A stretch of 64,000 bases of DNA from an uncultured Prevotella sp. (GCA_900771975.1 CAAGPV010000038.1:62001-126000), one strand, 5' to 3'. Positions 9,649 to 17,975 are shown, counted from the stretch's first letter. Translations and numbers: made by a program. The notes: generated by a model from the sequence alone, not told the origin.

Positions 9649-11025
9649 ATGGTACAAGCAATTCAACAAAAACTAAGCGATTCTAAAGGAGCCCGATGGA
9701 CAGCCTTACTTATTGTAAGTTTTACTATGATGTTCGGTTATTTCTTTACCGATGTCATGTCTCCATTAGAGCCACTTCTCACAGCTGCCAAATCTGATGG
9801 TGGGTTAGGACTGGGATGGTCTTCTGACGAATATGGTTTTTTTTCAGGAGCATACGGTTATTTTAATGTATTCTTGTTGCTTCTTTTCTTTGGTGGCATT
9901 ATTCTAGATAAATTTGGCATAAGATTTACGGGTGTTATGTCAACTGTTCTAATGTTTATTGGTGCTATCATCAAATGGTGGGCAGTAAGCCATACTTTTG
10001 AAGGAACTATTACTTTGCCTTTTAATATTGGCACCTATCACCAACAAGTGTTGTTAGCCTCTTTAGGATTTGCCATTTACGGGGTTGGGTGCGAAATTAC
10101 AGGAATTACAGTAAGCAAAGTTATCGTTAAATGGTTTACAGGCCATGAAATGGCATTGGCAATGGGTCTACAAGTAGCCTTAGCTCGAATTGGTACCGCC
10201 TTAGCCCTTGCTTATTCTCTTCCTTTCGCAAAATATTACGGTGGCGTATCAGCATCCGTCGGATTGGGGGCAGCACTTCTTTGTGCTGGCGCCATAGCCT
10301 TTATCGTTTATTGTGTAATGGACAAACGAGAAGATGCTTCTGTAGCATCTGTTTCTAATGATGAGTCCGATGAAGGTTTTAAATTTTCTGATTTGTCACA
10401 ATTATTTTCTTTACCAGGATTTTGGTGTATTGCAGTGTTATGCTTGATGTTTTATGCAGGTGTATTCCCTTTCTTGAAGTTTGCTACAAAACTCATGGTC
10501 ATGAAATATCATGTTGATGCAAGCATCGCTGGCATGATTCCTGCAATGCTCCCGTTTGGAACAATTTTCTTGACACCACTTTTTGGTCATGTGTATGATA
10601 AATTTGGAAAAGGTGCAACCTTAATGCTCATTGGTAGCATTCTTCTAACTTGTGTACACATTGTCTTCGCTTTACCTATTGATTCTTGGATGATAGCAAT
10701 CGTAGTGATGATTGTATTAGGAGTAGCTTTTGGATTGGTACCCTCTGCGATGTGGCCTTCTGTTCCCAAAATTATTCCAATGAAACTTTTAGGAACTGCT
10801 TATGCATTGATTTTCTATATACAAAATATCGGCCTTGCTTTAATCCCCGTTTGGATAGGAAAAGTAAACCAATCAAATACAGATTTTAAAGGCAACATAG
10901 ATTACACAGAAACAATGACCATTTTTGCAGGTTTCGGTGCTGTGGCAATAATCATATCCTTGATTTTGCTTTATGAAGACAAGCGTAAAGGTTATGGCTT
11001 GGAGAAACCTAATGTAAAGAAATAA
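9649..11025 (+). CDS. MFS transporter (MFSD1-like, possible dipeptide transporter)
   Basis: 458 residues with about twelve hydrophobic segments. The pattern GYFNVFLLLLFFGG followed by DKFGIRFTG (about residues 70-95) is the MFS motif-A region. FGHVYDKFGKGATLM (about residues 305-319) is its repeat in the second half. A hydrophilic central loop with acidic residues (about 225-245) separates the two six-helix bundles. The motif-A region reminds me of the MFSD1 branch, whose animal member carries dipeptides. Together with the upstream secreted S9 peptidase this suggests uptake of dipeptides, but that is inference. It is the last gene of the pyrG-yidC-peptidase run. Confidence 0.85.
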   Translation: MVQAIQQKLSDSKGARWTALLIVSFTMMFGYFFTDVMSPLEPLLTAAKSDGGLGLGWSSDEYGFFSGAYGYFNVFLLLLFFGGIILDKFGIRFTGVMSTVLMFIGAIIKWWAVSHTFEGTITLPFNIGTYHQQVLLASLGFAIYGVGCEITGITVSKVIVKWFTGHEMALAMGLQVALARIGTALALAYSLPFAKYYGGVSASVGLGAALLCAGAIAFIVYCVMDKREDASVASVSNDESDEGFKFSDLSQLFSLPGFWCIAVLCLMFYAGVFPFLKFATKLMVMKYHVDASIAGMIPAMLPFGTIFLTPLFGHVYDKFGKGATLMLIGSILLTCVHIVFALPIDSWMIAIVVMIVLGVAFGLVPSAMWPSVPKIIPMKLLGTAYALIFYIQNIGLALIPVWIGKVNQSNTDFKGNIDYTETMTIFAGFGAVAIIISLILLYEDKRKGYGLEKPNVKK

Positions 11026-11040
11026 TCCGTAATGTTAGTA

Positions 11041-11260
11041 TAAAAAACATTATTACATAAAATTCAAGTCCATAACGGCTCACCCGACAAAGTCCGTGGG
11101 GCTTCGCCGGGTCACGTAAGATTCGTGAGATTCGTGTTCTTTAAAATATCAGCCCGCATGGCATCTGTGTCGATCTGTGCGATCTGTGGGAGAAATATTC
11201 GCGTGCCGAATGGCCACTCAACATTCCAAATCCAACATCCCACACTCCACACTTTCAAAA
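11041..11260. repeat. Intergenic repeat remnants with 9-bp mini-arrays
   Basis: No gene is visible. The stretch contains GATTCGTGA/GATTCGTGT in tandem (11120-11137) and three near copies of GATCTGTGN (11161-11189, the last two in direct tandem at 11172-11189). ACCCGAC and GCCGGGT near 11083-11112 could form a weak hairpin after the MFS gene. Base composition changes here from the AT-richer left part to the GC-rich region on the right, so it may mark an old junction. Confidence 0.5.
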
Positions 11261-11264
11261 GGTC

Positions 11265-12614
11265 TTAGTCCATGAGGTCTTCGCCAAGGTGGGTACGCTG
11301 CTCGCGCTTGATGCGCTCTTGCACCTCACGCGGTTTGGTGGCATAGGTAATCATGCGGATAGAGTCGTTGTAGCTCACGTATTTCCACAACCAGTTGAGC
11401 AGCACCATCATCTTGTTTTTCACGCCGAGGATGGAGCGCAGGTGCACCACGAGCCACAGTATCCAGGCGAAGAAGCCCTGGCTGCGGAACTTGCCGATCT
11501 CCACCACGGCCTTGTTGCGGCCAATGGTCGCCATGGAGCCGAGGTTGTTGTAGGTGAAGGGTGTGAGCGCGCTGTCGGGCAGGTCCTCGTTGATCATCTT
11601 GAGGTTCTTGGCGAGGTTCTTGGCCTGCTGTATGGCCACCTGGGCCACCTGCGGATGACCGTTGGGATAAGCCGCGTCGGTGGTTTGCAGGCACTGGTCG
11701 CCAATGGCAAACACCCCGTCGATGCCAGGGATGCGGTTGAAGGCGTCGACCTTAAAGCGGAAGCCACGCCCCATGTGCCTCTCGTCGATGCCCGGCATGG
11801 CGTTGGCCCTGATGCCCGACACCCAGAGGAAGGTGCGTGTGGGAATCTCCGTTCCGTCTTTCATGATGACCTTGTGGTCGCGGTAGTCGGTAACCATCTT
11901 GCCAAACTGTATGTCGACGCCCATGCCTTTGAGGAAGTGGTACGCTTTCTCTGATGAGGCGGGCGACATGCCGGCAAGCAGACGGTCGCCAGCCTCGATG
12001 AGGTAGATGTGCATCAACGACGAGTCCATGTCGGGATAGTCGTAGGGTATGACGTAGCGCTTCATCTCCGACAAGGCGCCGGCAATCTCCACACCGGTGG
12101 CGCCACCGCCCACGATCACCACGTTGAGCAGTTCCTGTCGCTCCTCCTCGGTGGCGCAGGTGAGCGCGCGCTCCAAGTTGGAGAGCAGGGCGTTGCGCAG
12201 GCCCATGGCCTCGGGCACGGTCTTCATGGGCATGGCCCACTCTTCGATGTTCTTGTTGCCAAAGAAATTGGTTGTGGCTCCGGCCGCCAGAACCAGGTAG
12301 TCGTAGTCGATTTTGCCGATGGAGGTCTGTAGGATTTTCTTTTCCACGTCAACCATGCGAGCTTCAGCCATGCGGAAATAGAAGTCCTTTCGCTTGCGGA
12401 AAATCTGTCGGAAGGGGAACGATATGCTGCTGGGGTCGATACCCGCCGAGGCGATCTGATAGATCAGCGGTGGAAACTGGTGGAAGTTGTTCTTGTCGAT
12501 CAGTACCACCTGCATGCCCGACCCGTAGAGGTCTTCAGCCAGGCGCAGTCCGCCGAGTCCGCCACCAACGATTACTACTCTTTTCTTCTGATTTCTCTGG
12601 ATATTGATGCTCAT
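11265..12614 (-). CDS. NADH:quinone oxidoreductase-like flavoprotein (NDH-2 type)
   Basis: Single-subunit FAD enzyme expected to oxidise NADH and pass electrons to quinone at the inner face of the membrane, without proton pumping. It has the FAD-binding motif VVIVGGGLGGLRLA near the N-terminus, the NAD-binding motif VVIVGGGATGVEIAG near residue 170, and GIDGVFAIGDQC near residue 300. The C-terminal hydrophobic/amphipathic segment ILWLVVHLRSILGVKNK fits membrane attachment of NDH-2 enzymes. I chose the ATG at 12614 (MSINIQRNQ). An upstream ATG at 12638 adds eight residues with no conserved feature. Codon choice is strongly G/C-ending, unlike the genes to the left. Divergent from the lacI-type gene across an operator cluster; re-oxidising NADH from polyol oxidation would fit the neighbourhood. 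Confidence 0.9.
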   Translation of the reverse strand: MSINIQRNQKKRVVIVGGGLGGLRLAEDLYGSGMQVVLIDKNNFHQFPPLIYQIASAGIDPSSISFPFRQIFRKRKDFYFRMAEARMVDVEKKILQTSIGKIDYDYLVLAAGATTNFFGNKNIEEWAMPMKTVPEAMGLRNALLSNLERALTCATEEERQELLNVVIVGGGATGVEIAGALSEMKRYVIPYDYPDMDSSLMHIYLIEAGDRLLAGMSPASSEKAYHFLKGMGVDIQFGKMVTDYRDHKVIMKDGTEIPTRTFLWVSGIRANAMPGIDERHMGRGFRFKVDAFNRIPGIDGVFAIGDQCLQTTDAAYPNGHPQVAQVAIQQAKNLAKNLKMINEDLPDSALTPFTYNNLGSMATIGRNKAVVEIGKFRSQGFFAWILWLVVHLRSILGVKNKMMVLLNWLWKYVSYNDSIRMITYATKPREVQERIKREQRTHLGEDLMD

Positions 12615-13023
12615 AATATAAAGGTTTATTAGTTCCATTTCATGGCACGTTTTCTCGCCATGGCAGAGCTTAAGTAAACTTAGCGCTGCTCATCTGGCTT
12701 AACGAAAACCTTGCTCATTGCGACGGCTAAGTTAGCCATTCTGGAGCAAGCCATTTCTTTCTTTTGTCTCTTTCTTTTTGCAAACGATTGCGGCAACGTT
12801 CCCAAAATCTGCAAACGATTGCAATCGATTGCTGCGCGATGATCCCGTCTCGTTGTAGGGTTATCCTTTTCGAGAGTGCAAAGGTGCGCTTTTCCTTGAA
12901 ATATGTGTTACGCTGGGCCTCCGACCAAGATTTTCATGTTCTATGTCAAGCGATATTCTGTTTTTTTTGTATTTTTGCAAATGATAGATAATGTATCATT
13001 AACCCCCAGCTGTTCTACCTGCA
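12615..13023. other. Divergent control region between NDH-2 and the LacI-type gene
   Basis: This 409-bp stretch holds the operator cluster at 12780-12832. A candidate lacI-type promoter -7 box TATTTTTG is at 12970-12977, without a clear -33 box. A small dyad ATGATA/TATCAT lies at about 12981-12999. No coding sequence is supported. I see no convincing minus-strand promoter for the NDH-2 gene. Confidence 0.5.
12780..12832. promoter_or_regulatory. LacI-type operator cluster, site 1
   Basis: Four 12-bp boxes with a central CG lie in 53 bp: GCAAACGATTGC (12780-12791), GGCAACGTTCCC (12793-12804), GCAAACGATTGC (12811-12822) and the perfect palindrome GCAATCGATTGC (12821-12832). Positions 12783-12817 are the reverse complement of 14041-14075 with a single mismatch in 35, so the two operators flank the regulator gene in mirror orientation. 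This fits autoregulation by the adjacent LacI-family protein. Confidence 0.75.
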
Positions 13024-14031
13024 ATGAAACATGTAACCATAAAAGACATAGCCCGCTCGCTGCGCATCTCGGTGTCGACAGTGTCGCGAGCCTTGACCGA
13101 CGACAAGAATATACGTAGTGAGACCCGCGCTGCCGTGCTGCGTGAGGCCGAGCGTTTGGGCTATCGCCGCAATCCGGTAGCCATGAATCTCAAGATGGGC
13201 CGCACCAATACAATAGGTGTGATTGTGCCCGAGATGCACACGCCATACGCCTCGCAGGTGGTGGCGGGCATCCAGAGCGTGCTCTACAAGAACAACCAGA
13301 AGGTGATGATAGCCGAGTCGGACGAGAACCCCGACCGCGAGCGCGACAGCTTGCGGATGATGGAGGAGTTTATGGTCGACGGCCTCATTGTGAGCCTGTG
13401 CAGCTGCAAGCATAACATAGAGACCTACCGGCGTCTTGCCGAAGAGGGCATGGCCATCGTGTTCTACGACCGCATACCGCATGGGCTGGACGACATGCCC
13501 CAGGTGATGGTCGACGACAACAACGACTCCTTCTTCATGGCCGAGCACCTCATACGTCTTGGGCGCCGCCGCATCGCTTACCTCTATGGCCCCGACGATG
13601 TGTACAATGCCGTGGAGCGCGGCCGTGGCTACTGCGAGGCAATGGAGAAATTCCACCTGTACGACCCGCAACTGGTTATCAAGACGGGCATGACGTTTGC
13701 CGACGGGGCGGCGGCCGTGGATAGCCTTGTTCGAGGGGGCGTGGGGTTTGATGCCGTGTATGCCTTTACCGACACCCTCGCCATCGGAGCCATGAACCGC
13801 TTGCGCGAGATAGGCCGCCGCATACCCGAGGATGTGGCTGTGGCCGGATTCTCGGGAACCGAGCTCTCGACCATTGTCTTTCCGCAGCTCACCACCGTTG
13901 AGCCGCCGCTTGCCGAGATGGGGCAGCGTGCCGCCGAGCTCGTGCTTGAGAAGGTGCGCAACCCAGAGGCGGAGAACCAGAAGATCGTGCTGCGCACGGA
14001 AATGAGGTGTCGGGCGTCGACAGGCGAGTAA
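13024..14031 (+). CDS. LacI/GalR-family transcriptional regulator
   Basis: 335 residues. The N-terminal helix-turn-helix reads VTIKDIARSLRISVSTVSRAL (residues 4-23 plus), followed by the hinge helix region NPVAMNLKMGRTNTIGV. The rest is a periplasmic-binding-protein-like effector domain. VDGLIVSL, VMVDDNNDSF and a late VAGFSGTELST are its usual landmarks. Such proteins bind a sugar or sugar derivative and control nearby catabolic genes. Site-1 and site-2 operators flank the gene, so it probably controls itself and the polyol dehydrogenase downstream. The ligand is unknown; fructose, mannitol or arabitol-type compounds would suit the neighbours. Confidence 0.93.
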   Translation: MKHVTIKDIARSLRISVSTVSRALTDDKNIRSETRAAVLREAERLGYRRNPVAMNLKMGRTNTIGVIVPEMHTPYASQVVAGIQSVLYKNNQKVMIAESDENPDRERDSLRMMEEFMVDGLIVSLCSCKHNIETYRRLAEEGMAIVFYDRIPHGLDDMPQVMVDDNNDSFFMAEHLIRLGRRRIAYLYGPDDVYNAVERGRGYCEAMEKFHLYDPQLVIKTGMTFADGAAAVDSLVRGGVGFDAVYAFTDTLAIGAMNRLREIGRRIPEDVAVAGFSGTELSTIVFPQLTTVEPPLAEMGQRAAELVLEKVRNPEAENQKIVLRTEMRCRASTGE

Positions 14032-14040
14032 GGTTTAAAA

Positions 14041-14080
14041 CGTTTGCAGATTTTGGGAACGTTACCGCAATCGTTCCCAA
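14041..14080. promoter_or_regulatory. LacI-type operator, site 2
   Basis: The core is TTGGGAACG-N10-CGTTCCCAA (14053-14080), preceded by ACGTTTGCAGATTT. The 28-bp core is identical to 18800-18827. It ends exactly 20 nt before the -33 box of the polyol dehydrogenase promoter. Confidence 0.8.
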
Positions 14081-14100
14081 TAATTCCCCTTAAAAAAAAC

Positions 14101-14131
14101 TTTGAAACCCATTTTTTGCCGTATATCTTTG
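14101..14131 (+). promoter_or_regulatory. Promoter of the polyol dehydrogenase gene
   Basis: TTTG (14101-14104), 19 nt spacer, then TATCTTTG (14124-14131): an excellent match to the Bacteroidota -33/-7 promoter. The start codon is 30 nt further downstream. Confidence 0.75.
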
Positions 14132-14161
14132 CAGCGACAATAACTAAAAACCAAAAATATT

Positions 14162-15604
14162 ATGACAACAAATGTAATCAAATCGTATTCGTTCGACCGC
14201 AACTCGGTCAAGGCAGGCATCCTTCATTTTGGTGTAGGCAACTTCCATCGCGCCCACCTCGAGTTTATGACCAGCAAGCTGCTTGAAGATGCCACCCAGC
14301 GTGGTTGGGGCATCTGTGGAGCGATGATCCTCGAGAGAGACGAGACCCTCTACAAGGCCCTGAAGGCCCAGAATGGCGAATACACCCTTACCGTATGCGG
14401 ACGCGACGGCAACAACGAGGTGTACCGTCTTGGAGCCTTGGTGGAGCTCTATTGGGGCATGGAGGAGAAAAACGCCATTCTCGACAAGATAGCCAGCCCC
14501 GACATACGCATCATCACGCTGACCATCACGGAGGGCGGATACAACATATCGCGCCAGACGGGCGAGTTTATGCTCGACAACCCACAGGTGGCCCACGACA
14601 TTAACTTTCCGAACGACCCAAAGACAGCTTTTGGCTATGTGGCCGAGGGCCTTCGTCGCCGCAAGGCCGTAGGTGCGGGCCCCATCACCATTCTTTCTTG
14701 CGACAACCTTCAGCACAATGGCAATACGGCTCGCCGCGCCTTCATGTCGTTTGTTGAGGCCCAAGACAAGGTGCTGGCTGAATGGATGGAAGACAATGTG
14801 ACCTTCCCCAACTCCATGGTAGACCGCATCACCCCCGCCACACGCCCCGAGGACATTAAGCGCCTTAACGAGGAGAATGGCACCGACGACCTGGCGCCGG
14901 TGTATTGCGAGGACTTCATACAGTGGGTTGTGGAGGACAACTTCGCCGCCGGGCGCCCGGCATGGGAGACCGTTGGCGCTCAGATGACCGACGACGTTAC
15001 GGCTTTTGAGAACATGAAGTTGTCGCTGCTCAACGCTTCCCACACGCTGCTCTCTTATCCCTCGTTCCTCTACGGCTACCGCAAGGTGGACGCCGCCATG
15101 CACGATGAGCGCATAGCCAAGTTTGTGCGCCAGTTTATGGACATCGACATCACTCCGTATGTGCCGGCTCCCAAAGACACCGACCTTGAGCTCTACAAGC
15201 AGACCCTATGCGAGCGCTTCGGCAACCGCAAGGTGAGCGACCAGGTGGCCCGCCTGTGCTTCGACGGCGCCTCGAAGTTCCCGGTGTATGTCATGCCCAA
15301 CTTGGAGAAAATGATACGCGACGACAAGGACCTCACACGTGTGGCTTATCTCTTTGCGGCCTATCGCCACTACCTGAAGTATCACACCGACGACAATGGC
15401 GAGCAGTTTGAGGTGGCCGACCCATGGCTCACCGCCGACGACCGCCAGCTCATCGCAAGCGACGAGCCGCTTCAGTTCCTGGCCCTCTCGCCGTTCCGCA
15501 GCACCGACCTGCGCGCTGCCAACCACTTTACGCAGCCTTACCTGCAGATGGTGGAGAGCATCAAGAGCAAGGGAGCCATGAAGACCCTTGAGGGCATACT
15601 GTAG
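14162..15604 (+). CDS. Mannitol dehydrogenase family oxidoreductase (polyol or hexuronate type)
   Basis: 480-residue member of the polyol-specific long-chain dehydrogenases, which interconvert a polyol and a ketose with NAD(P). D-mannitol to D-fructose and D-arabinitol to D-xylulose are typical; fructuronate reductase is a close relative. The dinucleotide motif GVGNFHRAH is at about residues 21-29, TITEGGYN at about 120-127 and SCDNLQHNG at about 180-188. The catalytic Lys and the conserved Asn/His pair are seen in KLSLLNASHTLLSYP near residue 285. The length favours mannitol or arabinitol dehydrogenase, but substrate cannot be settled from sequence. It has a clear promoter with a LacI-type operator upstream and a FucP-like transporter 90 nt downstream. 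Confidence 0.9.
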   Translation: MTTNVIKSYSFDRNSVKAGILHFGVGNFHRAHLEFMTSKLLEDATQRGWGICGAMILERDETLYKALKAQNGEYTLTVCGRDGNNEVYRLGALVELYWGMEEKNAILDKIASPDIRIITLTITEGGYNISRQTGEFMLDNPQVAHDINFPNDPKTAFGYVAEGLRRRKAVGAGPITILSCDNLQHNGNTARRAFMSFVEAQDKVLAEWMEDNVTFPNSMVDRITPATRPEDIKRLNEENGTDDLAPVYCEDFIQWVVEDNFAAGRPAWETVGAQMTDDVTAFENMKLSLLNASHTLLSYPSFLYGYRKVDAAMHDERIAKFVRQFMDIDITPYVPAPKDTDLELYKQTLCERFGNRKVSDQVARLCFDGASKFPVYVMPNLEKMIRDDKDLTRVAYLFAAYRHYLKYHTDDNGEQFEVADPWLTADDRQLIASDEPLQFLALSPFRSTDLRAANHFTQPYLQMVESIKSKGAMKTLEGIL

Positions 15605-15694
15605 GTGGGTAGCAGAGATTGCCACCGCAAACGACTTAATCCATGAAGGCGGAGGCCACAGCGCCTCCGCCACCTCTAAAAACCTAACATCATC

Positions 15695-16966
15695 ATGAAA
15701 TCCCTAAGCATAAAGAGCGCAGGACCGTTCCTGCTGCTCACATTCATCTATTTCATCGTGGGATTCCTCACCACGGTCAACGGCCAGTGCCAAGGACCGC
15801 TCAAGATAGCGTTTCTCTCTGGCGCTACGGCAATGCGCAACTCGCTGACCACCCTCGTGTCGTTCGCTTTCTTCCTGGGCTATCTGCTCAACAGTTCGCG
15901 CACGGGGCGACTGCTCAACCTCATCGGCTATAAGCGCACGCTGATACGCTCGCTCATGGTTATGGTGGCGGGATTGGTGTTCTACACCGCCTCTGCCTTT
16001 TGCGCCGAGTATGCTGGCAATGTGGGCCTTGTGGCCGATGGCGACTTTGTGCCGTTTGGCTATTTCGTGTTTCTCACGGGATCGTTCCTCATGGGCACGG
16101 CAGCCGCCATGCTCCAGGTGGTCATCAATCCGTATATCGCCGCCTATCCGTTGCCGGGTACAAGTGCGGTGCAAAGGATGAACTTCACCTGCGCCGTCAA
16201 CTCGTTTGGCACAACCATAGCGCCCCTCTTCGTTACGGGCATTATGTTCGCTGGAGTGCCGCTCGACAGTGTCGACGCATCGCAACTCACCCTGCCTTTC
16301 ATCCTGATGACCGTTTGCATCATCATTACCACCATGACGACAAACCGTCTGGCCTTGCCCGACCTCGAGGGCACACGGTCGGCCTCGGCCGCCAACACGG
16401 CCGCCTCTACAGCAGAAAAGGCACGGAGCGTGTGGTCGTTCCGCAACCTGAGAAATGGCGTGATAACCATCTTCTTCTACGTGGGTACGGAGGTGAGCAT
16501 TGGCAACAACATCAACCTCCACGCCATGGAGCTCATGGCCGGTGGCGTGGATCTGTCGCCAGCCTTGCTTGCCACAATCTATTGGGGCGGTTTCCTCGTA
16601 GGGCGAATGGTGTCGGCGTCGATGAAAAACGTCAAGCCACGCCCGATGCTCATCACCGTTACGCTCGGGGCCATAGCGCTCATGACGGCCGCCATGCTCA
16701 CCGAGAACCTTTGGCTCTTGGCCGCGGTGGGACTCTTCCACTCGGTGATGTGGAGCTGCGTGTTCACGCTTGCCGTCGACGGTCTAGGCCAATACACCTC
16801 GCGAGCCTCAGGCGTATTCATGATGGGCGTGTTTGGTGGGGCGGTGTTCCCCGTGCTTCAGGGAATGATGGCCGACACGGTGGGCTCATGGCAGTTTACG
16901 TGGACCATAGCGCTCGTTTGCGAGTTTGTGCTGCTATGGTATGCACTGAGAGGATACAGGAAATAA
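15695..16966 (+). CDS. MFS sugar transporter, FucP family
   Basis: 423 residues with about twelve hydrophobic segments. GPFLLLTFIYFIVGFLTTVNG (about residues 11-30) corresponds to TM1 of the fucose/glucose/galactose:H+ symporter family, and a loop-2/3 motif follows as LLNLIGYKRTLIRS. In TM4, QVVINPYIAAY is a family hallmark (N-P-Y). Placed after a polyol dehydrogenase and under the same probable LacI-type control, it likely imports the polyol or matching ketose. The gene is GC-rich, and a 15-bp perfect-stem terminator follows its stop. Confidence 0.88.
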   Translation: MKSLSIKSAGPFLLLTFIYFIVGFLTTVNGQCQGPLKIAFLSGATAMRNSLTTLVSFAFFLGYLLNSSRTGRLLNLIGYKRTLIRSLMVMVAGLVFYTASAFCAEYAGNVGLVADGDFVPFGYFVFLTGSFLMGTAAAMLQVVINPYIAAYPLPGTSAVQRMNFTCAVNSFGTTIAPLFVTGIMFAGVPLDSVDASQLTLPFILMTVCIIITTMTTNRLALPDLEGTRSASAANTAASTAEKARSVWSFRNLRNGVITIFFYVGTEVSIGNNINLHAMELMAGGVDLSPALLATIYWGGFLVGRMVSASMKNVKPRPMLITVTLGAIALMTAAMLTENLWLLAAVGLFHSVMWSCVFTLAVDGLGQYTSRASGVFMMGVFGGAVFPVLQGMMADTVGSWQFTWTIALVCEFVLLWYALRGYRK

Positions 16967-16974
16967 AAGCAACG

Positions 16975-17330
16975 TTACATGACAACGTCGTTCAGGTCTC
17001 TGGCAAACTGGTCGTACAGTTTGCCAGAGACTTTTTGGTTTGCTGACATAATGCGGAGAGAATGGGGAAGAAATTCCTTGCGGTAAGGCGGATGCTTATG
17101 TGGGAAATGATAGATGACCATACCCATGCGTTCGTAGAAATGTTGGCGTGATACGGAAATATCGTCAATGGGAGGGGCTGTCTCAAGTATTACAGTTTTA
17201 CCCTTTTTCTTGGCATCAGCTATGAGGTCGCTCAGAATAAGGCTGCCTTCACCCTTATCCCCCCCGTGCGGCAGCGATGGTAAAATGCTCAACGTAATTA
17301 GTGTTTCTTTCGGCATCTTGCTTCCTTTCG
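16975..17330 (-). pseudogene. Decayed GNAT acetyltransferase fragment
   Basis: The reading frame ending at 16975 encodes GEGSLILSDLIADAKKKGK, then ILETAPPIDDISVSRQHFYERMG and PPYRKEFLPHSLRIMS, which fits the C-terminal half of a GNAT N-acetyltransferase. The upstream part, NYVEHFTIAAARGG, is in a different frame. The two join at a run of seven C's on the plus strand (17259-17265), so a one-base slip has broken the gene. Further upstream the coding sequence runs into the repeat at 17302-17422, so the N-terminal half is missing. The frame to 17388 is open only because the repeat happens to be open. I regard it as non-functional. Confidence 0.7.
16996..17036 (+). terminator. Terminator of the FucP-like transporter
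   Basis: A perfect 15-bp stem (16996-17010 with 17017-17031) with a 6-nt loop GTCGTA is followed by TTTTT. It lies 29 nt after the transporter stop. The same bases encode the C-terminus of the antisense GNAT remnant. Confidence 0.88.
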
Positions 17331-17422
17331 CGTTTCTCCATAGCCCGCTATGCCTTTGGGCGCGACTGTCGCAACCTGCTCGAAACAAACACTACCAAGA
17401 ATTGAAATCTAATGACCGATTT
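17302..17422 (+). repeat. Partial copy of the 198-bp inverted-repeat element
   Basis: About 120 bp closely resemble 18968-19087 in the same orientation. Shared landmarks are GCATCTTGCTTCC, CGCTATGCCTT, CGACTGTCGCAACCTGCTCG and ACACTACCAAGAATTG followed by TCTAATGACCGATT. The left arm of the full element is missing, and the sequence there is the GNAT remnant instead. Confidence 0.75.
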
Positions 17423-17433
17423 GGAATAAAAAA

Positions 17434-17503
17434 GTTGAGAGTGGTATGGCAATCATAACTCTCAACTTTCAACGCTAAACTCTCAATGCTAAATTCTCAA
17501 TAG
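17434..17503. repeat. Hairpin and degenerate CTCTCAA tandem
   Basis: GTTGAGAGT (17434-17442) pairs perfectly with ACTCTCAAC (17458-17466). The right arm starts a degenerate series CTCTCAAC..., CTCTCAATGCTAA, TTCTCAAT running to the VOC gene. On the minus strand the hairpin could serve as a terminator for the VOC gene. Confidence 0.5.
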
Positions 17504-17504
17504 A

Positions 17505-17894
17505 CTATAGTTTTTCGCAGAACTCTATCTTCTCCTTGTTGGGTCCCTCGATGGTGAAGAACCTCACACCATGCGCCCAGAACGGCAAGCCATTGACCTG
17601 GGTGTCGAGCATTTTCAGACCGGCGCGCTGCACCACCTTAAACAGCTCGTCGATGTTCTTCACGTCGATGGCAATGTGGTCGATGGCGCCGCAGGCCATG
17701 GCGGCCTGTCGGTTCTGATAGGTCTCTATCACGAGGTTGTGGAGCTGGAGGAACGCCACCTCCTCTGTGCCGTTGACGGTACGCAGGGCTTGGGTAAAGC
17801 CGAGCGTGAGATAGAAGTTGATGGTCTCCTCGATGTTGTTTGTGGGGACGCCGATGTGCTGAACGCCCGTTGTGAAATCTTTGATGTTCATCAT
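17505..17894 (-). CDS. VOC (glyoxalase/dioxygenase fold) family protein
   Basis: 129 residues covering one vicinal-oxygen-chelate module pair: HIGVPTNNIEETINFYLTLGF at residues 13-33, then a second half starting HIAIDVKNIDELFK, ending with FFTIEGPNKEKIEFCE. His13, the mid-sequence Glu (VIETYQ), His in DHIAID and the final Glu (KIEFCE) sit where VOC proteins usually place metal ligands. Function is unknown: lactoylglutathione lyase-like, epimerase and antibiotic-binding proteins all share this fold. A second Met codon three bases in (MNIKDF) is an alternative start. It lies within the GC-rich region next to the polyol genes. Confidence 0.85.
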   Translation of the reverse strand: MMNIKDFTTGVQHIGVPTNNIEETINFYLTLGFTQALRTVNGTEEVAFLQLHNLVIETYQNRQAAMACGAIDHIAIDVKNIDELFKVVQRAGLKMLDTQVNGLPFWAHGVRFFTIEGPNKEKIEFCEKL

Positions 17895-17975
17895 GCTTTT
17901 GGGTTTAAGTGTTTATTGTCTTTTGCGGTGGTTATTTATAGGCCCCACCTTTACTATGTATTCTGTTGGTTGGGC

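Noticed and set aside
11289..11954. Long plus-strand frames opposite the NDH-2 gene
   Set aside because: They are antisense shadows of a GC-rich gene; their His/Val/Gly-rich composition is typical of reverse-frame readings.
14144..15103. 319-codon minus-strand frame opposite the polyol dehydrogenase
   Set aside because: The plus-strand frame has clear family motifs; this one has none and owes its length to GC-rich codons.
15704..17046. 345- and 348-codon frames overlapping the FucP-like transporter
   Set aside because: Both are His/Arg-rich and lack membrane segments or motifs, while the annotated frame is a clean MFS protein.
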